A stretch of DNA of 64,000 nt from DMER64 sp964542305 (GCA_964542305.1 CAZITX010000008.1:1-64000); one strand, 5' to 3'; positions 25,344 to 34,843 are shown, counted from the stretch's first letter. The notes: generated from the sequence alone by a model not told the origin. Translations and numbers: made by a program.

Positions 25344-27320
25344 ATGAGAATTGAAGGTATTCCATCCAAGATTCCGCCGGCAAAACCCATTGATGAGCGT
25401 GTCAGTCATGCCCCCGTAAGGAAAGACATACTTACCCCGGAAGAGAAAAAACTGGCGCTGGCCAATGCCCTGCGTTATTTTCCAAAAGAACAGCATACTG
25501 TGTTGGCTCCCGAATTTGCCCGGGAACTGAAACAATACGGACGCATATATATGTATCGCTACAGGCCGGAGGAGCCCCTCTCGGCAAAAAGCATTAACGA
25601 TTATCCCGCAAAATGTCCGCAGGCTGCAGCCATTATGCTGATGATCAACAACAACCTGGATGTAGCTGTGGCACAGCATCCCCACGAACTTATTACTTAC
25701 GGGGGAAACGGGGCCGTATTTCAGAATTGGGCCCAATACCGCCTTACCATGAAGTATCTGTCCGAGATGACGGAAGAACAAACACTGGTTCTTTATTCGG
25801 GTCATCCCCTGGGTCTGTTCCCTTCTGCAAAGGAAGCTCCCAGGCTGGTAATCACAAACGGCATGGTCATTCCCAATTATTCATCCAGGGATCACTGGGA
25901 AAAACTAAATGCGTTGGGGGTATCCCAATACGGACAAATGACGGCCGGTTCTTTTATGTACATAGGTCCGCAGGGAATTGTCCACGGAACTACAATAACC
26001 ATATTGAATGCTGCCAGAATGCGCAATGCCCGCCACAAAGGATCCCTGCTTTTTGTGTCCAGCGGCCTGGGAGGTATGTCCGGTGCCCAGCCAAAAGCAG
26101 CGCGGATAGCCGGGGTTGTGGGCGTTGTTGCCGAGATCGATCCAAAGGCTACCCAAAAGAGATACAGTCAGGGATGGGTGGATGAAGTATACGAAAACCT
26201 GGAAACACTGAGCACCCGCATACGTGAAGCAAAAGAGAATGGCGAAGCCGTTTCCCTGGCATATCAGGGCAACGTGGTAGATCTGTGGGAACACCTGGAA
26301 AGATCCGGTATATCTGTAGAACTTGGATCCGACCAGACCAGTCTGCACAATCCTTATTCGGGCGGGTATTATCCTGTGGGTTATTCCCTGGAAGAATCCG
26401 CAGATATGATAGCTCACGATCCAAAACGTTTTGAAGAGGCCGTAAGAGAAAGTCTCATTCGCCAGGTCACTGCCATAAACAAGTTGGCTCAAAGGGGGAT
26501 GTATTTCTTTGATTATGGCAACGCTTTCCTGCTGGAAGCTTCACGGGCTGGAGCAGATGTACTGGATGAAAGCGGTAAATTCAGATATCCTTCTTATGTA
26601 CAGGACATTATGGGACCGTTGTTTTTTGATTACGGGTTCGGTCCTTTTCGCTGGGTATGTACCTCTTCGTTACCTGAAGATTTACGCACAAGTGATGAGA
26701 TAGCCGCGCAGGTGCTGGAGGAATTGGCACGTCAGGCACCTGAAAATATCCGTAACCAGATGCTTGACAACCTTCATTGGATTCAACAAGCAGAAAAAAA
26801 TAACCTGGTGGTAGGATCCCAGGCTCGGATCCTGTATGCAGATGCCCGGGGACGCATTCGTATTGCCCTGGAAATGAACCGTGCGATCCGGGATGGTCGC
26901 ATAAAAGCACCCATAGTGCTGGGACGTGACCACCACGATGTTTCCGGCACCGATTCCCCGTTCCGGGAAACATCCAATATTTACGACGGGTCAAACCTTA
27001 CCTCTGATATGGCAGTACACAATGTAATAGGAGACGCTTTCCGCGGAGCTACGTGGGTGTCCCTGCATAACGGCGGTGGCGTTGGCTGGGGTGAGGTTAT
27101 TAACGGCGGCTTTGGACTGGTCATCGACGGAAGTCCGGATGCCGAAAGACGTATCAAAAACATGCTTTACTGGGACGTACACAACGGTATTGCCAGAAGG
27201 GCCTGGGCCAGGAACCAAGGTGCCATGGCTGCTCTGGAAAGGGCAATGAAGGACGAACCTTTACTTAAGGTTACCGTACCTTCTTTGGCTGATCCCGGTG
27301 TCTTGAATGAATTTGACTGA
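25344..27320 (+). CDS. hutU: Urocanate hydratase
   Basis: Converts urocanate to imidazolonepropionate in histidine degradation, using NAD+ as an electrophile. The NAD-binding loop is SSGLGGMSGAQPKAARIAG. DQTSLHNPYSGGYYPVGYS, FGPFRWVCTS (probable catalytic Cys) and GRDHHDVSGTDSPFRET follow. At 658 residues it belongs to the long, eukaryote-like type, not the ~560-residue proteobacterial one. No hutH, hutI or formimidoyl-transfer gene is in the window. mutA begins only 21 bases downstream, so the two are probably co-transcribed. Confidence 0.94.
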   Translation: MRIEGIPSKIPPAKPIDERVSHAPVRKDILTPEEKKLALANALRYFPKEQHTVLAPEFARELKQYGRIYMYRYRPEEPLSAKSINDYPAKCPQAAAIMLMINNNLDVAVAQHPHELITYGGNGAVFQNWAQYRLTMKYLSEMTEEQTLVLYSGHPLGLFPSAKEAPRLVITNGMVIPNYSSRDHWEKLNALGVSQYGQMTAGSFMYIGPQGIVHGTTITILNAARMRNARHKGSLLFVSSGLGGMSGAQPKAARIAGVVGVVAEIDPKATQKRYSQGWVDEVYENLETLSTRIREAKENGEAVSLAYQGNVVDLWEHLERSGISVELGSDQTSLHNPYSGGYYPVGYSLEESADMIAHDPKRFEEAVRESLIRQVTAINKLAQRGMYFFDYGNAFLLEASRAGADVLDESGKFRYPSYVQDIMGPLFFDYGFGPFRWVCTSSLPEDLRTSDEIAAQVLEELARQAPENIRNQMLDNLHWIQQAEKNNLVVGSQARILYADARGRIRIALEMNRAIRDGRIKAPIVLGRDHHDVSGTDSPFRETSNIYDGSNLTSDMAVHNVIGDAFRGATWVSLHNGGGVGWGEVINGGFGLVIDGSPDAERRIKNMLYWDVHNGIARRAWARNQGAMAALERAMKDEPLLKVTVPSLADPGVLNEFD

Positions 27321-27341
27321 TATTTATCCAAAATGCATAAT

Positions 27342-29153
27342 ATGACAGAAAGATTATTCCATGATTTTCCACCGGTCTCTACCCGGCAGTGGGAAGAACA
27401 GATCCTTAAGGATCTAAAAGGGGCCGATTACGAAAAAAAACTGGTCTGGAGGACTTCCGAGGGATTTTCCGTCCGGCCGTATTTCAGGGATGAGGATCTG
27501 AAAGAGATTCCATATCTGGATACAATTCCCGGGCAGCCTCCGTTTCTTCGCGGGACCCGCCCTGACAATAACTGGCTAATCCGGCAAGGATTCACAGTCG
27601 ACGGATCCCTGGAGAAAATCAATGAACGGGTGCTTAATGCGTTGAACCGGGGTGTGGAATCCATAGGATTCCGCATGGACAAAAAGAAGGATTATTCGGA
27701 AAAAGATCTGGAACTTATGTTCAAAGGTGTCTTTCTACCAGCCGTAGAGATATCTTTCGAAGGGGTTTCCTGTAAAAATACGCTGTTTCCGGATGCTTTT
27801 CTGAACTATATTAAAGCCACAGGGACTAAACCTTCTCAGGTCAGGGCGCGTTTTGAGTTTGATCCGCTGGGAGAAGCGTATACAGATGCAAAGAACCCGT
27901 CCGGTGATGAATTGGATGTTTTAAAAAAAATTATTGAAAAATGCAGTGAATATAAGCACATCCGTGTCACGTGTGTAAGGGGGTACGACTTCAGGAACAA
28001 CGGTGCCGGGATTGTTCAGGAACTGGCTTTTTCCATGGCTATGGGTAGTGAGTACCTGCGCCTGTTAAAGGACAAAGGCCTGGATCCTTCCCTGGCGGCA
28101 CGTTCCATTCATTTTCACACAGGCATAGGATCCCATTATTTTCTGGAAATCGCAAAATTCAGGGCTGCCAGGGTCTTCTGGAGCAGGATCGTGAAAGAGC
28201 AGGGGGTCAAAGATCCCGAAGATCAAAAACTCCGGTTGCATGCTACAACCAATTTCCGGAATCAGACGGCTTATGACATGTATGTGAACCTGCTCAGGGG
28301 AACTACACAGGCCATGTCTGCAGCCATTGCCGGGGTGGATTCCCTGGAGGTGATCCCGTTTGACCGTGTGATCACGGACGGAAGCGATTTCAGCGATCGC
28401 CTGGCAAGGAACATTCAGATCATCTTAAAAGAGGAAGCGCATTTTGACCGGGTTACCGATCCCGCCGGGGGATCATATTATGTTGAAAACCTAACACGTT
28501 CCATTTTAGCAGAATCCGAAAAAATCTATCACCAACTATTGGAAAAAGGAGGTTTATCTTCTGCAACCGGCAGGGAATGGGTAGCTGAAACGATCCGTGC
28601 CGCCCGGGAACGTTCTTTGAAAAGCCTGGCTTCCCGCAAAGAGATACTGGTGGGAATCAACCAGTACCCGGATTCCGGGACGAAAGCTCCTAAGGGATTG
28701 TCAGAGGCGACAGAAGAAAAATGGATGCGCGCAGCAGCTCCCTTTGAAAAATTACGGTTACAAACTGAAAAAGCCTCTGAAATCCCGCAGGTTTTCCTGC
28801 TTACGTTCGGGAACCTGGCCATGTGTAGGGCAAGGGCTCAGTTTTCAGCGAATTTTTTTGGAGTTGCCGGGTTCAGGATCACAGACAACAATCATTTTTC
28901 CTCCGTGGAGGAAGGCATTCAGGCTGCTGTTCGCTCCGGTGCACGTATAGTGGTGGCCTGCTCGTCCGACGATGAATATTGCGAGGCGGTCCCACGGATA
29001 GCCCGGGGTCTGGGGAAAGACACAATACTGACCGTTGCCGGGGACCCGGAATGCAAAGATGCACTCATTAAAGAAGGGATCACTCATTTCATCAGTCTTA
29101 GAAGCAATGTTCTTGACACGCTTCTTCAATACCAAAAAGAACTGGAATTATGA
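27342..29153 (+). CDS. mutA: Methylmalonyl-CoA mutase small subunit
   Basis: Non-catalytic partner of the adenosylcobalamin mutase. The 603 residues comprise a TIM barrel (to about 420; DPAGGSYYVENLTRS near its end) and a degenerate C-terminal B12-like domain without DxHxxG. Two ATGs are possible (27333 and 27342). The second gives MTERLFHDFPPVSTRQW, which matches what I recall of Bacteroides MutA, and is used here. The stop overlaps the mutB ATG (ATGA), a sign of coupled synthesis of the heterodimer. Confidence 0.93.
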   Translation: MTERLFHDFPPVSTRQWEEQILKDLKGADYEKKLVWRTSEGFSVRPYFRDEDLKEIPYLDTIPGQPPFLRGTRPDNNWLIRQGFTVDGSLEKINERVLNALNRGVESIGFRMDKKKDYSEKDLELMFKGVFLPAVEISFEGVSCKNTLFPDAFLNYIKATGTKPSQVRARFEFDPLGEAYTDAKNPSGDELDVLKKIIEKCSEYKHIRVTCVRGYDFRNNGAGIVQELAFSMAMGSEYLRLLKDKGLDPSLAARSIHFHTGIGSHYFLEIAKFRAARVFWSRIVKEQGVKDPEDQKLRLHATTNFRNQTAYDMYVNLLRGTTQAMSAAIAGVDSLEVIPFDRVITDGSDFSDRLARNIQIILKEEAHFDRVTDPAGGSYYVENLTRSILAESEKIYHQLLEKGGLSSATGREWVAETIRAARERSLKSLASRKEILVGINQYPDSGTKAPKGLSEATEEKWMRAAAPFEKLRLQTEKASEIPQVFLLTFGNLAMCRARAQFSANFFGVAGFRITDNNHFSSVEEGIQAAVRSGARIVVACSSDDEYCEAVPRIARGLGKDTILTVAGDPECKDALIKEGITHFISLRSNVLDTLLQYQKELEL

Positions 29154-31186
29154 AACAATATTATACAGCCGAAGATATTGAAAATATGGAGCACCTGCAA
29201 TATGCCGCAGGGATTCCTCCTTACCTAAGGGGACCTTACAGTACCATGTATGTGCAAAAACCCTGGACAATAAGACAATATGCCGGTTTTTCCACAGCTG
29301 AAGAATCAAATGCTTTCTATCGCAGGAACCTGGCTGCAGGCCAAAAAGGCCTTTCCGTAGCTTTTGACCTGGCTACGCATAGAGGGTATGATGCCGATCA
29401 TCCCCGTGTGGTGGGAGATGTGGGCAAAGCAGGGGTGAGTATCTGTTCGGTCGAGGATATGAAAGTGCTTTTTGACCAGATCCCGCTTAACAAAATGTCC
29501 GTATCCATGACTATGAACGGGGCGGTTCTGCCCATCCTGGCTTTTTACATTGTTGCCGGGCAGGAACAGGGTGCCGGTCTTACCGAATTGACGGGAACTA
29601 TTCAAAATGATATTCTGAAAGAATTTATGGTCCGTAACACCTATATCTATCCGCCTGACTTTTCCATGCGTATCATAGGTGATATTTTTGCATACACTTC
29701 CCGCAATATGCCCCGTTTCAATTCCATTTCCATATCGGGGTACCATATGCAGGAAGCCGGCGCTACCAGTGAAATTGAAATGGCTTATACACTGGCCGAC
29801 GGATTGGAATACCTGCGTACAGGGGTTAAGGCGGGTATGGATATTGACGAATTTGCGCCCCGGATCTCTTTCTTCTGGGCCATTGGAATGGACCACTTCA
29901 AGGAAATTGCCAAAATGCGCGCTGCCCGCATGATCTGGGCCAGGATCGTCAAAGGATTCAATCCCAAAAATCCCAAATCGTTATCTTTGAGAACGCATTG
30001 CCAGACCTCGGGTTGGTCCCTGACAGAACAGGATCCCTTTAACAATGTCTCCCGGACCTGCATCGAAGCGATGGCAGCTGCCCTGGGACACACGCAGAGT
30101 CTGCATACCAATGCACTTGACGAAGCCATTGCTTTGCCCACGGACTTCTCGGCAAGGATCGCCCGGAATACTCAGTTGTACCTGCAGGACGAAACGGAAA
30201 TATGCCGTAGCATAGATCCCTGGGCAGGTTCTTATTACGTGGAATCTCTGACCAACAAGATCGCTCACGATGCCTGGGAACTCATACAAGAGATCGAAGA
30301 CCTGGGCGGTATGGCCAAAGCCATAGAGACAGGGATCCCCAAACTCAGGATTGAAGAGGCTGCAGCCCGTACCCAGGCACGTATTGATTCCGGTATGGAT
30401 GTTTTGGTGGGTGTTAACAAATACCGTCTGGAGAAAGAAGATCCCATTGAAATACTGGACGTGGACAATACCAAGGTCCGTCTTTCCCAGATTGCCCGGC
30501 TGGAAACATTGCGAAAGAACAGGGATTCCGCAAAAGTGGAAGCTTCCCTGGAAGCGATCACCCGTGCAGCCAGTGAAAAATCCGGGAATTTACTGGAACT
30601 GGCTGTTGAAGCAGCCCGTAACAGGGCCACTTTAGGCGAAATTTCTGACGCCTGCGAAAAAGTGGCAGGACGATATAAAGCAGTAATACGTATGAACAAG
30701 GGAGTTTATTTATCTGAAGTAAAAGACGATGCCCAATTTGCCAAAGCCAGGGAAATGGCAACCCGTTTTGCTGAAAGGGAAGGCCGTCAGCCGCGCATAA
30801 TGATTGCCAAGCTGGGACAGGACGGACACGATCGCGGGGCTAAGGTGGTGGCTACCGGTTACGCCGATATTGGTTTTGACGTAGATATGGGGCCTTTGTT
30901 CCAGACTCCGGAAGAAGCTGCCCGGCAGGCTGTTGAAAATGATGTCCACATACTGGGCGTTTCTTCGCTGGCTGCAGGACACAAGACGCTGGTTCCGCAG
31001 GTGGTTAACGCATTGAAAGAACTGGGACGGGAAGATATCCTGGTTATTGTAGGCGGTGTTATACCGGCCCAGGATTACCGGGATTTGTACGATGCGGGAG
31101 CTGTGGCTGTATTTGGACCGGGAACCCCGGTATCTGTATGTGCCGTAAGAATGTTGGAACTTCTGGAACAGCAATCAGAGCAGTAA
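29150..31186 (+). CDS. mutB: Methylmalonyl-CoA mutase large subunit, short N-terminus
   Basis: Catalytic B12 subunit interconverting succinyl-CoA and (R)-methylmalonyl-CoA, the key step of propionate formation in Bacteroidales. YAGFSTAEESNAFYRRNLAA and SISGYHMQEAGAT give active-site residues. The C-terminal cobalamin domain has GQDGHDRGAKVVATGYAD, with DGHDRG as the DxHxxG His ligand motif. At 678 residues it lacks about 40 N-terminal residues that I recall in Bacteroides MutB; that arm would overlap mutA. The last 12 bases overlap convergent lplA. Confidence 0.95.
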   Translation: MKQYYTAEDIENMEHLQYAAGIPPYLRGPYSTMYVQKPWTIRQYAGFSTAEESNAFYRRNLAAGQKGLSVAFDLATHRGYDADHPRVVGDVGKAGVSICSVEDMKVLFDQIPLNKMSVSMTMNGAVLPILAFYIVAGQEQGAGLTELTGTIQNDILKEFMVRNTYIYPPDFSMRIIGDIFAYTSRNMPRFNSISISGYHMQEAGATSEIEMAYTLADGLEYLRTGVKAGMDIDEFAPRISFFWAIGMDHFKEIAKMRAARMIWARIVKGFNPKNPKSLSLRTHCQTSGWSLTEQDPFNNVSRTCIEAMAAALGHTQSLHTNALDEAIALPTDFSARIARNTQLYLQDETEICRSIDPWAGSYYVESLTNKIAHDAWELIQEIEDLGGMAKAIETGIPKLRIEEAAARTQARIDSGMDVLVGVNKYRLEKEDPIEILDVDNTKVRLSQIARLETLRKNRDSAKVEASLEAITRAASEKSGNLLELAVEAARNRATLGEISDACEKVAGRYKAVIRMNKGVYLSEVKDDAQFAKAREMATRFAEREGRQPRIMIAKLGQDGHDRGAKVVATGYADIGFDVDMGPLFQTPEEAARQAVENDVHILGVSSLAAGHKTLVPQVVNALKELGREDILVIVGGVIPAQDYRDLYDAGAVAVFGPGTPVSVCAVRMLELLEQQSEQ

Positions 31187-32161
31187 TTCTATGAAATCTT
31201 CCGGAGGGATGTTGCGAAAGTAATCTTCCATCCGGAAGTTCTTTAGCTTTTCCCTGATGGCTTCTCTTGTATGCGGGCAGCCTTTCAGGGCTTCTTCAAT
31301 ATCCCTTGTGGGAGCCAGGAAAAAATAATCCCCGTATATTTTTGCTTCTTTTATTAATCCATTGTGTACATCTAAAAGTACTTCCATATTGCCTCCGGGA
31401 AACCGGTTCTTTCGTACCGTGCTGTATTCAGAGTCTTTTCCGTAATTCCACAAATACGTTCTGTATTTGATATCGCACAGTTCATCAATGACCATTTTTT
31501 CCTTTTCGTTCAACGGTTCATCTTTGTATGTCTTATCCGGATTTCCGGCAATATGTTTTTTTAGAATATCCAGAAATTGAGTGGCGTTCATTTCTTGCTT
31601 CAGGTATTCGGAAATGTTACAAACAGCACGGGGATTGCTCGGGACTCCGCGTGATTTTTCACGTACTTTTGTTTTCAAGGCAAGAGAAAGGTCTTTCATG
31701 GAAGCACTGAAGAGCAGGGTTCCGTGCATCAGGATGCGGTTTTTGTGGAGCGCAATGGCATTGCCGGAAAATTTACGACCGTCTATAACCAGATCGTTTC
31801 TTCCCTCCAGGCTGGCATTTACTCCCTGAGTCTGCAGAACATCCAGTATGGGGCGGGTAAACCGGGCAAAGATTTCCGATGTGTCTGTTCCCGGAGGATA
31901 GCGGTCAACGAAAGTATAATTAATATTGCCCAGATCATGAAATACCGCGCCCCCTCCACTTAGTCTGCGCACCACGGCGATATTGTTTTCACGGGCATAC
32001 TCGCTGTTGATCTCTGACCGGGTATGTTGGTTACGTCCTACAATAATGGCAGAAGAATTTCTCCACAGTCTGAAAACGGGAACGTGCAAACGGGTCAGTA
32101 AATATTCCTCAACGGCCAGATTCCAGTACGGATCGGTTGTATTATCTATCAGACAACGCAT
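31175..32161 (-). CDS. lplA: Lipoate-protein ligase A
   Basis: Activates free lipoate with ATP and attaches it to E2/GcvH lysines. RRLSGGGAVFHDLGNINYTF is the lipoyl-AMP binding loop, and DGRKFSGNA has the conserved lysine. The 328 residues include the C-terminal accessory domain (about 245-328), so this looks like a full ligase, not an octanoyltransferase. It is the last gene of hpt-adk-obg-PAP2-lplA, overlapping the PAP2 gene by 20 bases and convergent mutB by 12. No lipoylated enzyme gene is nearby. Confidence 0.93.
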   Translation of the reverse strand: MRCLIDNTTDPYWNLAVEEYLLTRLHVPVFRLWRNSSAIIVGRNQHTRSEINSEYARENNIAVVRRLSGGGAVFHDLGNINYTFVDRYPPGTDTSEIFARFTRPILDVLQTQGVNASLEGRNDLVIDGRKFSGNAIALHKNRILMHGTLLFSASMKDLSLALKTKVREKSRGVPSNPRAVCNISEYLKQEMNATQFLDILKKHIAGNPDKTYKDEPLNEKEKMVIDELCDIKYRTYLWNYGKDSEYSTVRKNRFPGGNMEVLLDVHNGLIKEAKIYGDYFFLAPTRDIEEALKGCPHTREAIREKLKNFRMEDYFRNIPPEDFIELLL

Positions 32162-32732
32162 GTTTATCCATTTTTAAGATGATGAAAGAATAGATCTTGT
32201 ATACGAGCCATCCCAGCATCATTCCGGCAAGAGCTCCGCATACAACATCCGCCGGAAAATGTTTACCAACGTAGATACGGCTGTATCCCACCAGGAAAGC
32301 CCACAGGAACAGGAATATTGTATACCATTTTTTCCTGTAAACCAGGCTCGTAAAAGCAGCCAGTCCAAAAACATTAGCCGCATGAGACGAGACAAAAGAG
32401 AAGAGTCCTCCTTTTCCTTCAAGCAAATGGATCCGGTCTTCCCATCCGGGAACGTGGCAGGGTCTTATCCTTTGGACCCATTCCTTGATCAGGGAAGAGG
32501 ATATCTGGTCTGTCAATAAAAAAGTCAGCAATATGCCCCCGATGGCCACCAGGGCCTTTTTCCAAGGAAGCACCAGAAAAAACCCTCCCGCTATCAACAG
32601 GTACAATGGTATCCATACGGGGATATTTGAAAGGACCTTCATTACCGGGTCCAACAAGGGACAATGCGCTCCGTTGATGATGAAAAACAGATCCTGATCC
32701 AGCCGGATTATTGATTCCACAAAATGTTCCAT
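32142..32732 (-). CDS. PAP2-family membrane phosphatase
   Basis: A 196-residue protein with five or six membrane helices and the three PAP2 motifs: KEWVQRIRP (Lys83, Arg90), SSHAAN (His117, in place of the usual PSGH) and SRIYVGKHFPAD (Arg152, His158, Asp162). Family members dephosphorylate lipid pyrophosphates such as undecaprenyl diphosphate, or phosphatidic acid/PGP. The size and motifs suit an undecaprenyl-PP phosphatase, but the substrate cannot be fixed. It overlaps obg by 25 bases and lplA by 20. Confidence 0.88.
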   Translation of the reverse strand: MEHFVESIIRLDQDLFFIINGAHCPLLDPVMKVLSNIPVWIPLYLLIAGGFFLVLPWKKALVAIGGILLTFLLTDQISSSLIKEWVQRIRPCHVPGWEDRIHLLEGKGGLFSFVSSHAANVFGLAAFTSLVYRKKWYTIFLFLWAFLVGYSRIYVGKHFPADVVCGALAGMMLGWLVYKIYSFIILKMDKHALSDR

Positions 32733-33703
32733 ACATGCTCCTTGAGTTGGTCTATGTTTTTTCCGGTAACTGATGAGATCAACAATACAGGGAGTGAGCG
32801 CGGAACACGTCTTTTGAGAGCCTTCTGCTGTTGTTCATCCAGAAGATCCGCCTTGGTTACGGCCAACATCTTCTGTTTATCCATAAGTTCGGCTTTGTAT
32901 TGACTCAATTCCCGGAGTAATATTTTGTATTCGGCTGTAATGTCCGGACTGTATGCAGGTACCAGGAACAAGAGTATGGAATTTCGTTCAATGTGACGCA
33001 GGAAGCGGAGTCCCAGGCCCCTGCCTTCGTGCGCTCCCTCAATAATGCCGGGTATGTCTGCCATAACAAAAGAACGGTTATCGGACAGGGCTACGATCCC
33101 CAGTTGAGGGACAAGCGTGGTAAAGGGATAATCCGCGATCTTGGGCCTGGCTGCAGAGACAGCTGTTAAAAGCGTGGATTTTCCGGCGTTGGGAAATCCT
33201 ACAAGTCCCACATCGGCAAGCAGTTTCAATTCCAGGATAAACCAGTTTTCTTCACCCGGCAGTCCCGGCTGGGCGTACCGTGGTGTCTGGCGGGTGGGTG
33301 ATTTGAAATGGTTGTTCCCCAAACCGCCTTTTCCTCCCCTGCATAATATAAATTCCTCTCCCGGAGAGGTAAGTTCAGTCAGGATTTCTTCCGTATCTGC
33401 CCGTCTGATTACAGTGCCCTGAGGTACGTCAATATAGACGTCTTTTCCATCCGCTCCGTGGGCCAGGCTTCCCCTTCCCGGTTCGCCGTTCCCGGCACGG
33501 ATGTGTTTTCGGTATTTCAGGTGTATCAACGTCCAGAATTGCGGATTGACTTTCAGAACAATATGACCTCCCCGTCCTCCGTCACCCCCGTCGGGGCCTC
33601 CTTTGGGGACGTATTTGGCCCGTAGCAAATGCACCGAGCCGGCACCTCCGTTGCCGGAAGCGCAAAAAAGTTTTACATAGTCTACAAAATTGGTTTCAGA
33701 CAT
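32708..33703 (-). CDS. obg: Obg-family GTPase
   Basis: Ribosome-associated GTPase for 50S assembly and stress control. The glycine-rich Obg fold fills about residues 1-160 (GGPDGGDGGRGGHIVLKV, GKGGLGNNHFKSPTRQTPRY). The G domain has GFPNAGKSTLLTAV, switch II DIPGIIEGAHEGRGLG, and TKADLLD. At 331 residues there is no extra C-terminal domain. It overlaps adk by 22 bases and the PAP2 gene by 25. Der and EngB, two other ribosome GTPases, are encoded at 51641 and 54958. Confidence 0.96.
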   Translation of the reverse strand: MSETNFVDYVKLFCASGNGGAGSVHLLRAKYVPKGGPDGGDGGRGGHIVLKVNPQFWTLIHLKYRKHIRAGNGEPGRGSLAHGADGKDVYIDVPQGTVIRRADTEEILTELTSPGEEFILCRGGKGGLGNNHFKSPTRQTPRYAQPGLPGEENWFILELKLLADVGLVGFPNAGKSTLLTAVSAARPKIADYPFTTLVPQLGIVALSDNRSFVMADIPGIIEGAHEGRGLGLRFLRHIERNSILLFLVPAYSPDITAEYKILLRELSQYKAELMDKQKMLAVTKADLLDEQQQKALKRRVPRSLPVLLISSVTGKNIDQLKEHVWNILWNQ

Positions 33704-34257
33704 TCACTTACCTGGTTGAAGGTGTAATCCGGAGTTTTGGAACTGTCAACGGAAACAAATTTATCTTGTTTTTTATAATGATCTATGATTGGTTCGGTCT
33801 GGGCATGGTACGTTGCCAGACGGTGACGTACCCTGTCTGTATCCGTGTCATCAGGCCTGTTTTCAATGGAGGCACGCCGTAAAAGACGCATTTCGCAGAT
33901 GGAATCGTCAATGTCCAGCAGTATGAGCAGCTTCAGAGGATGGCCTTTAGCTTCAAGGAACTCATCCAACGCCTGAGCCTGGGGCAATGTTCTGGGGAAT
34001 CCGTCAAAAAGGAAACCGCGTGCGTTGGGATGTGCTTCCAGATTGTTCGAGATCAGGGATATGACAATCTTATCCGAAACCAAATCGCCCCTGGAGAGGA
34101 TGGATTCCACTTCCTTTCCCAGTGGGGTGCCTTGTTCAATCTCGTTTCGCAGCATATCTCCCGTTGAAAGATGCACAAATCCGAATGCGTCCACCATCAA
34201 TTTAGCCAGTGTCCCTTTACCCGATCCGGGAGGGCCTGCAATAATAATATTTACCAT
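33682..34257 (-). CDS. adk: Adenylate kinase
   Basis: Interconverts AMP + ATP with 2 ADP. Walker A is IIAGPPGSGKGTLAKL, the AMP site HLSTGDMLRNEI, and FDGFPRTLPQAQALD follows. The 191 residues imply the short LID form without a zinc finger (RRASIENRPDDTDTDRVRHR). It lies 3 bases after hpt and overlaps obg by 22. The neighbours hpt, purE and, further off, purA and prs make purine nucleotide supply a recurring theme. Confidence 0.96.
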   Translation of the reverse strand: MVNIIIAGPPGSGKGTLAKLMVDAFGFVHLSTGDMLRNEIEQGTPLGKEVESILSRGDLVSDKIVISLISNNLEAHPNARGFLFDGFPRTLPQAQALDEFLEAKGHPLKLLILLDIDDSICEMRLLRRASIENRPDDTDTDRVRHRLATYHAQTEPIIDHYKKQDKFVSVDSSKTPDYTFNQVSECLKPIL

Positions 34258-34260
34258 GTT

Positions 34261-34797
34261 TCAATCTATTACGTAAAGGTCTTTGTATTGTCTTCCCAGA
34301 TTGTTGTAATCCAGTCCGTATCCAACAACAAAGTCGTTGGGTATCTCTATGCAAGCATAATCTATGGGAATATCAGCCTTGTAGGCGGCAGGCTTGAACA
34401 GAAGGGTGCATATTTTTATTTGTTTGGGATTTCTTTTCCTCAGATCGTTCAGCAAGTTGGCAATGGTAGAACCGCTGTCCACAATATCTTCCAGCACGAC
34501 AACTGTCCGGCCTGTAATATCATCGCATAAACCCAGTACTTCTTTTACAGTTCCGGTGCTGCGGGTCCCGCTGTAGGAAGCAAGCTTTACGAACGTGATC
34601 TCGCAATTCAGGTCAATTTTCTTCATCAGATCTGCAGTAAACATAAATGATCCGTTAAGAATGCTCAGGAATACAGGCCTGTCTTCTTCTTTAAGATCCC
34701 GGTTTAATTGTAATGCTATCCGGGAGATAGCTTTGTCTATTTCCGTGTACGGGATATATGTGCGGAAATTTTTGTCTTGAAGGGTTATGCTTTCCAT
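34261..34797 (-). CDS. hpt: Hypoxanthine phosphoribosyltransferase
   Basis: Salvages hypoxanthine and guanine to IMP and GMP using PRPP. The PRPP loop is VVVLEDIVDSGSTIANLL, and the C-terminal part has VGYGLDYNNLGRQYKDLYVI. At 178 residues it is typical. It is divergent from purE across 46 bases that hold both promoters. The ATG lies 4 bases after the TATTTTTG box, so its message should have virtually no leader. It is first of hpt-adk-obg-PAP2-lplA. Confidence 0.95.
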   Translation of the reverse strand: MESITLQDKNFRTYIPYTEIDKAISRIALQLNRDLKEEDRPVFLSILNGSFMFTADLMKKIDLNCEITFVKLASYSGTRSTGTVKEVLGLCDDITGRTVVVLEDIVDSGSTIANLLNDLRKRNPKQIKICTLLFKPAAYKADIPIDYACIEIPNDFVVGYGLDYNNLGRQYKDLYVID

Positions 34798-34801
34798 GGA
34801 A

Positions 34802-34809
34802 CAAAAATA
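34802..34809 (-). promoter_or_regulatory. -7 box of hpt
   Basis: TATTTTTG on the minus strand, an exact TAnnTTTG match, 4 bases before the hpt ATG and only 5 bases from the divergent purE box. Confidence 0.6.
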
Positions 34810-34814
34810 ATGAT

Positions 34815-34822
34815 TAAATTTG
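34815..34822 (+). promoter_or_regulatory. -7 box of purE
   Basis: TAAATTTG, an exact TAnnTTTG match, 21 bases before the purE ATG. Its expected -33 position falls on the hpt start codon, so polymerase bound here should block hpt. Confidence 0.6.
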
Positions 34823-34843
34823 AACTTTTAACAGCAATAGATC

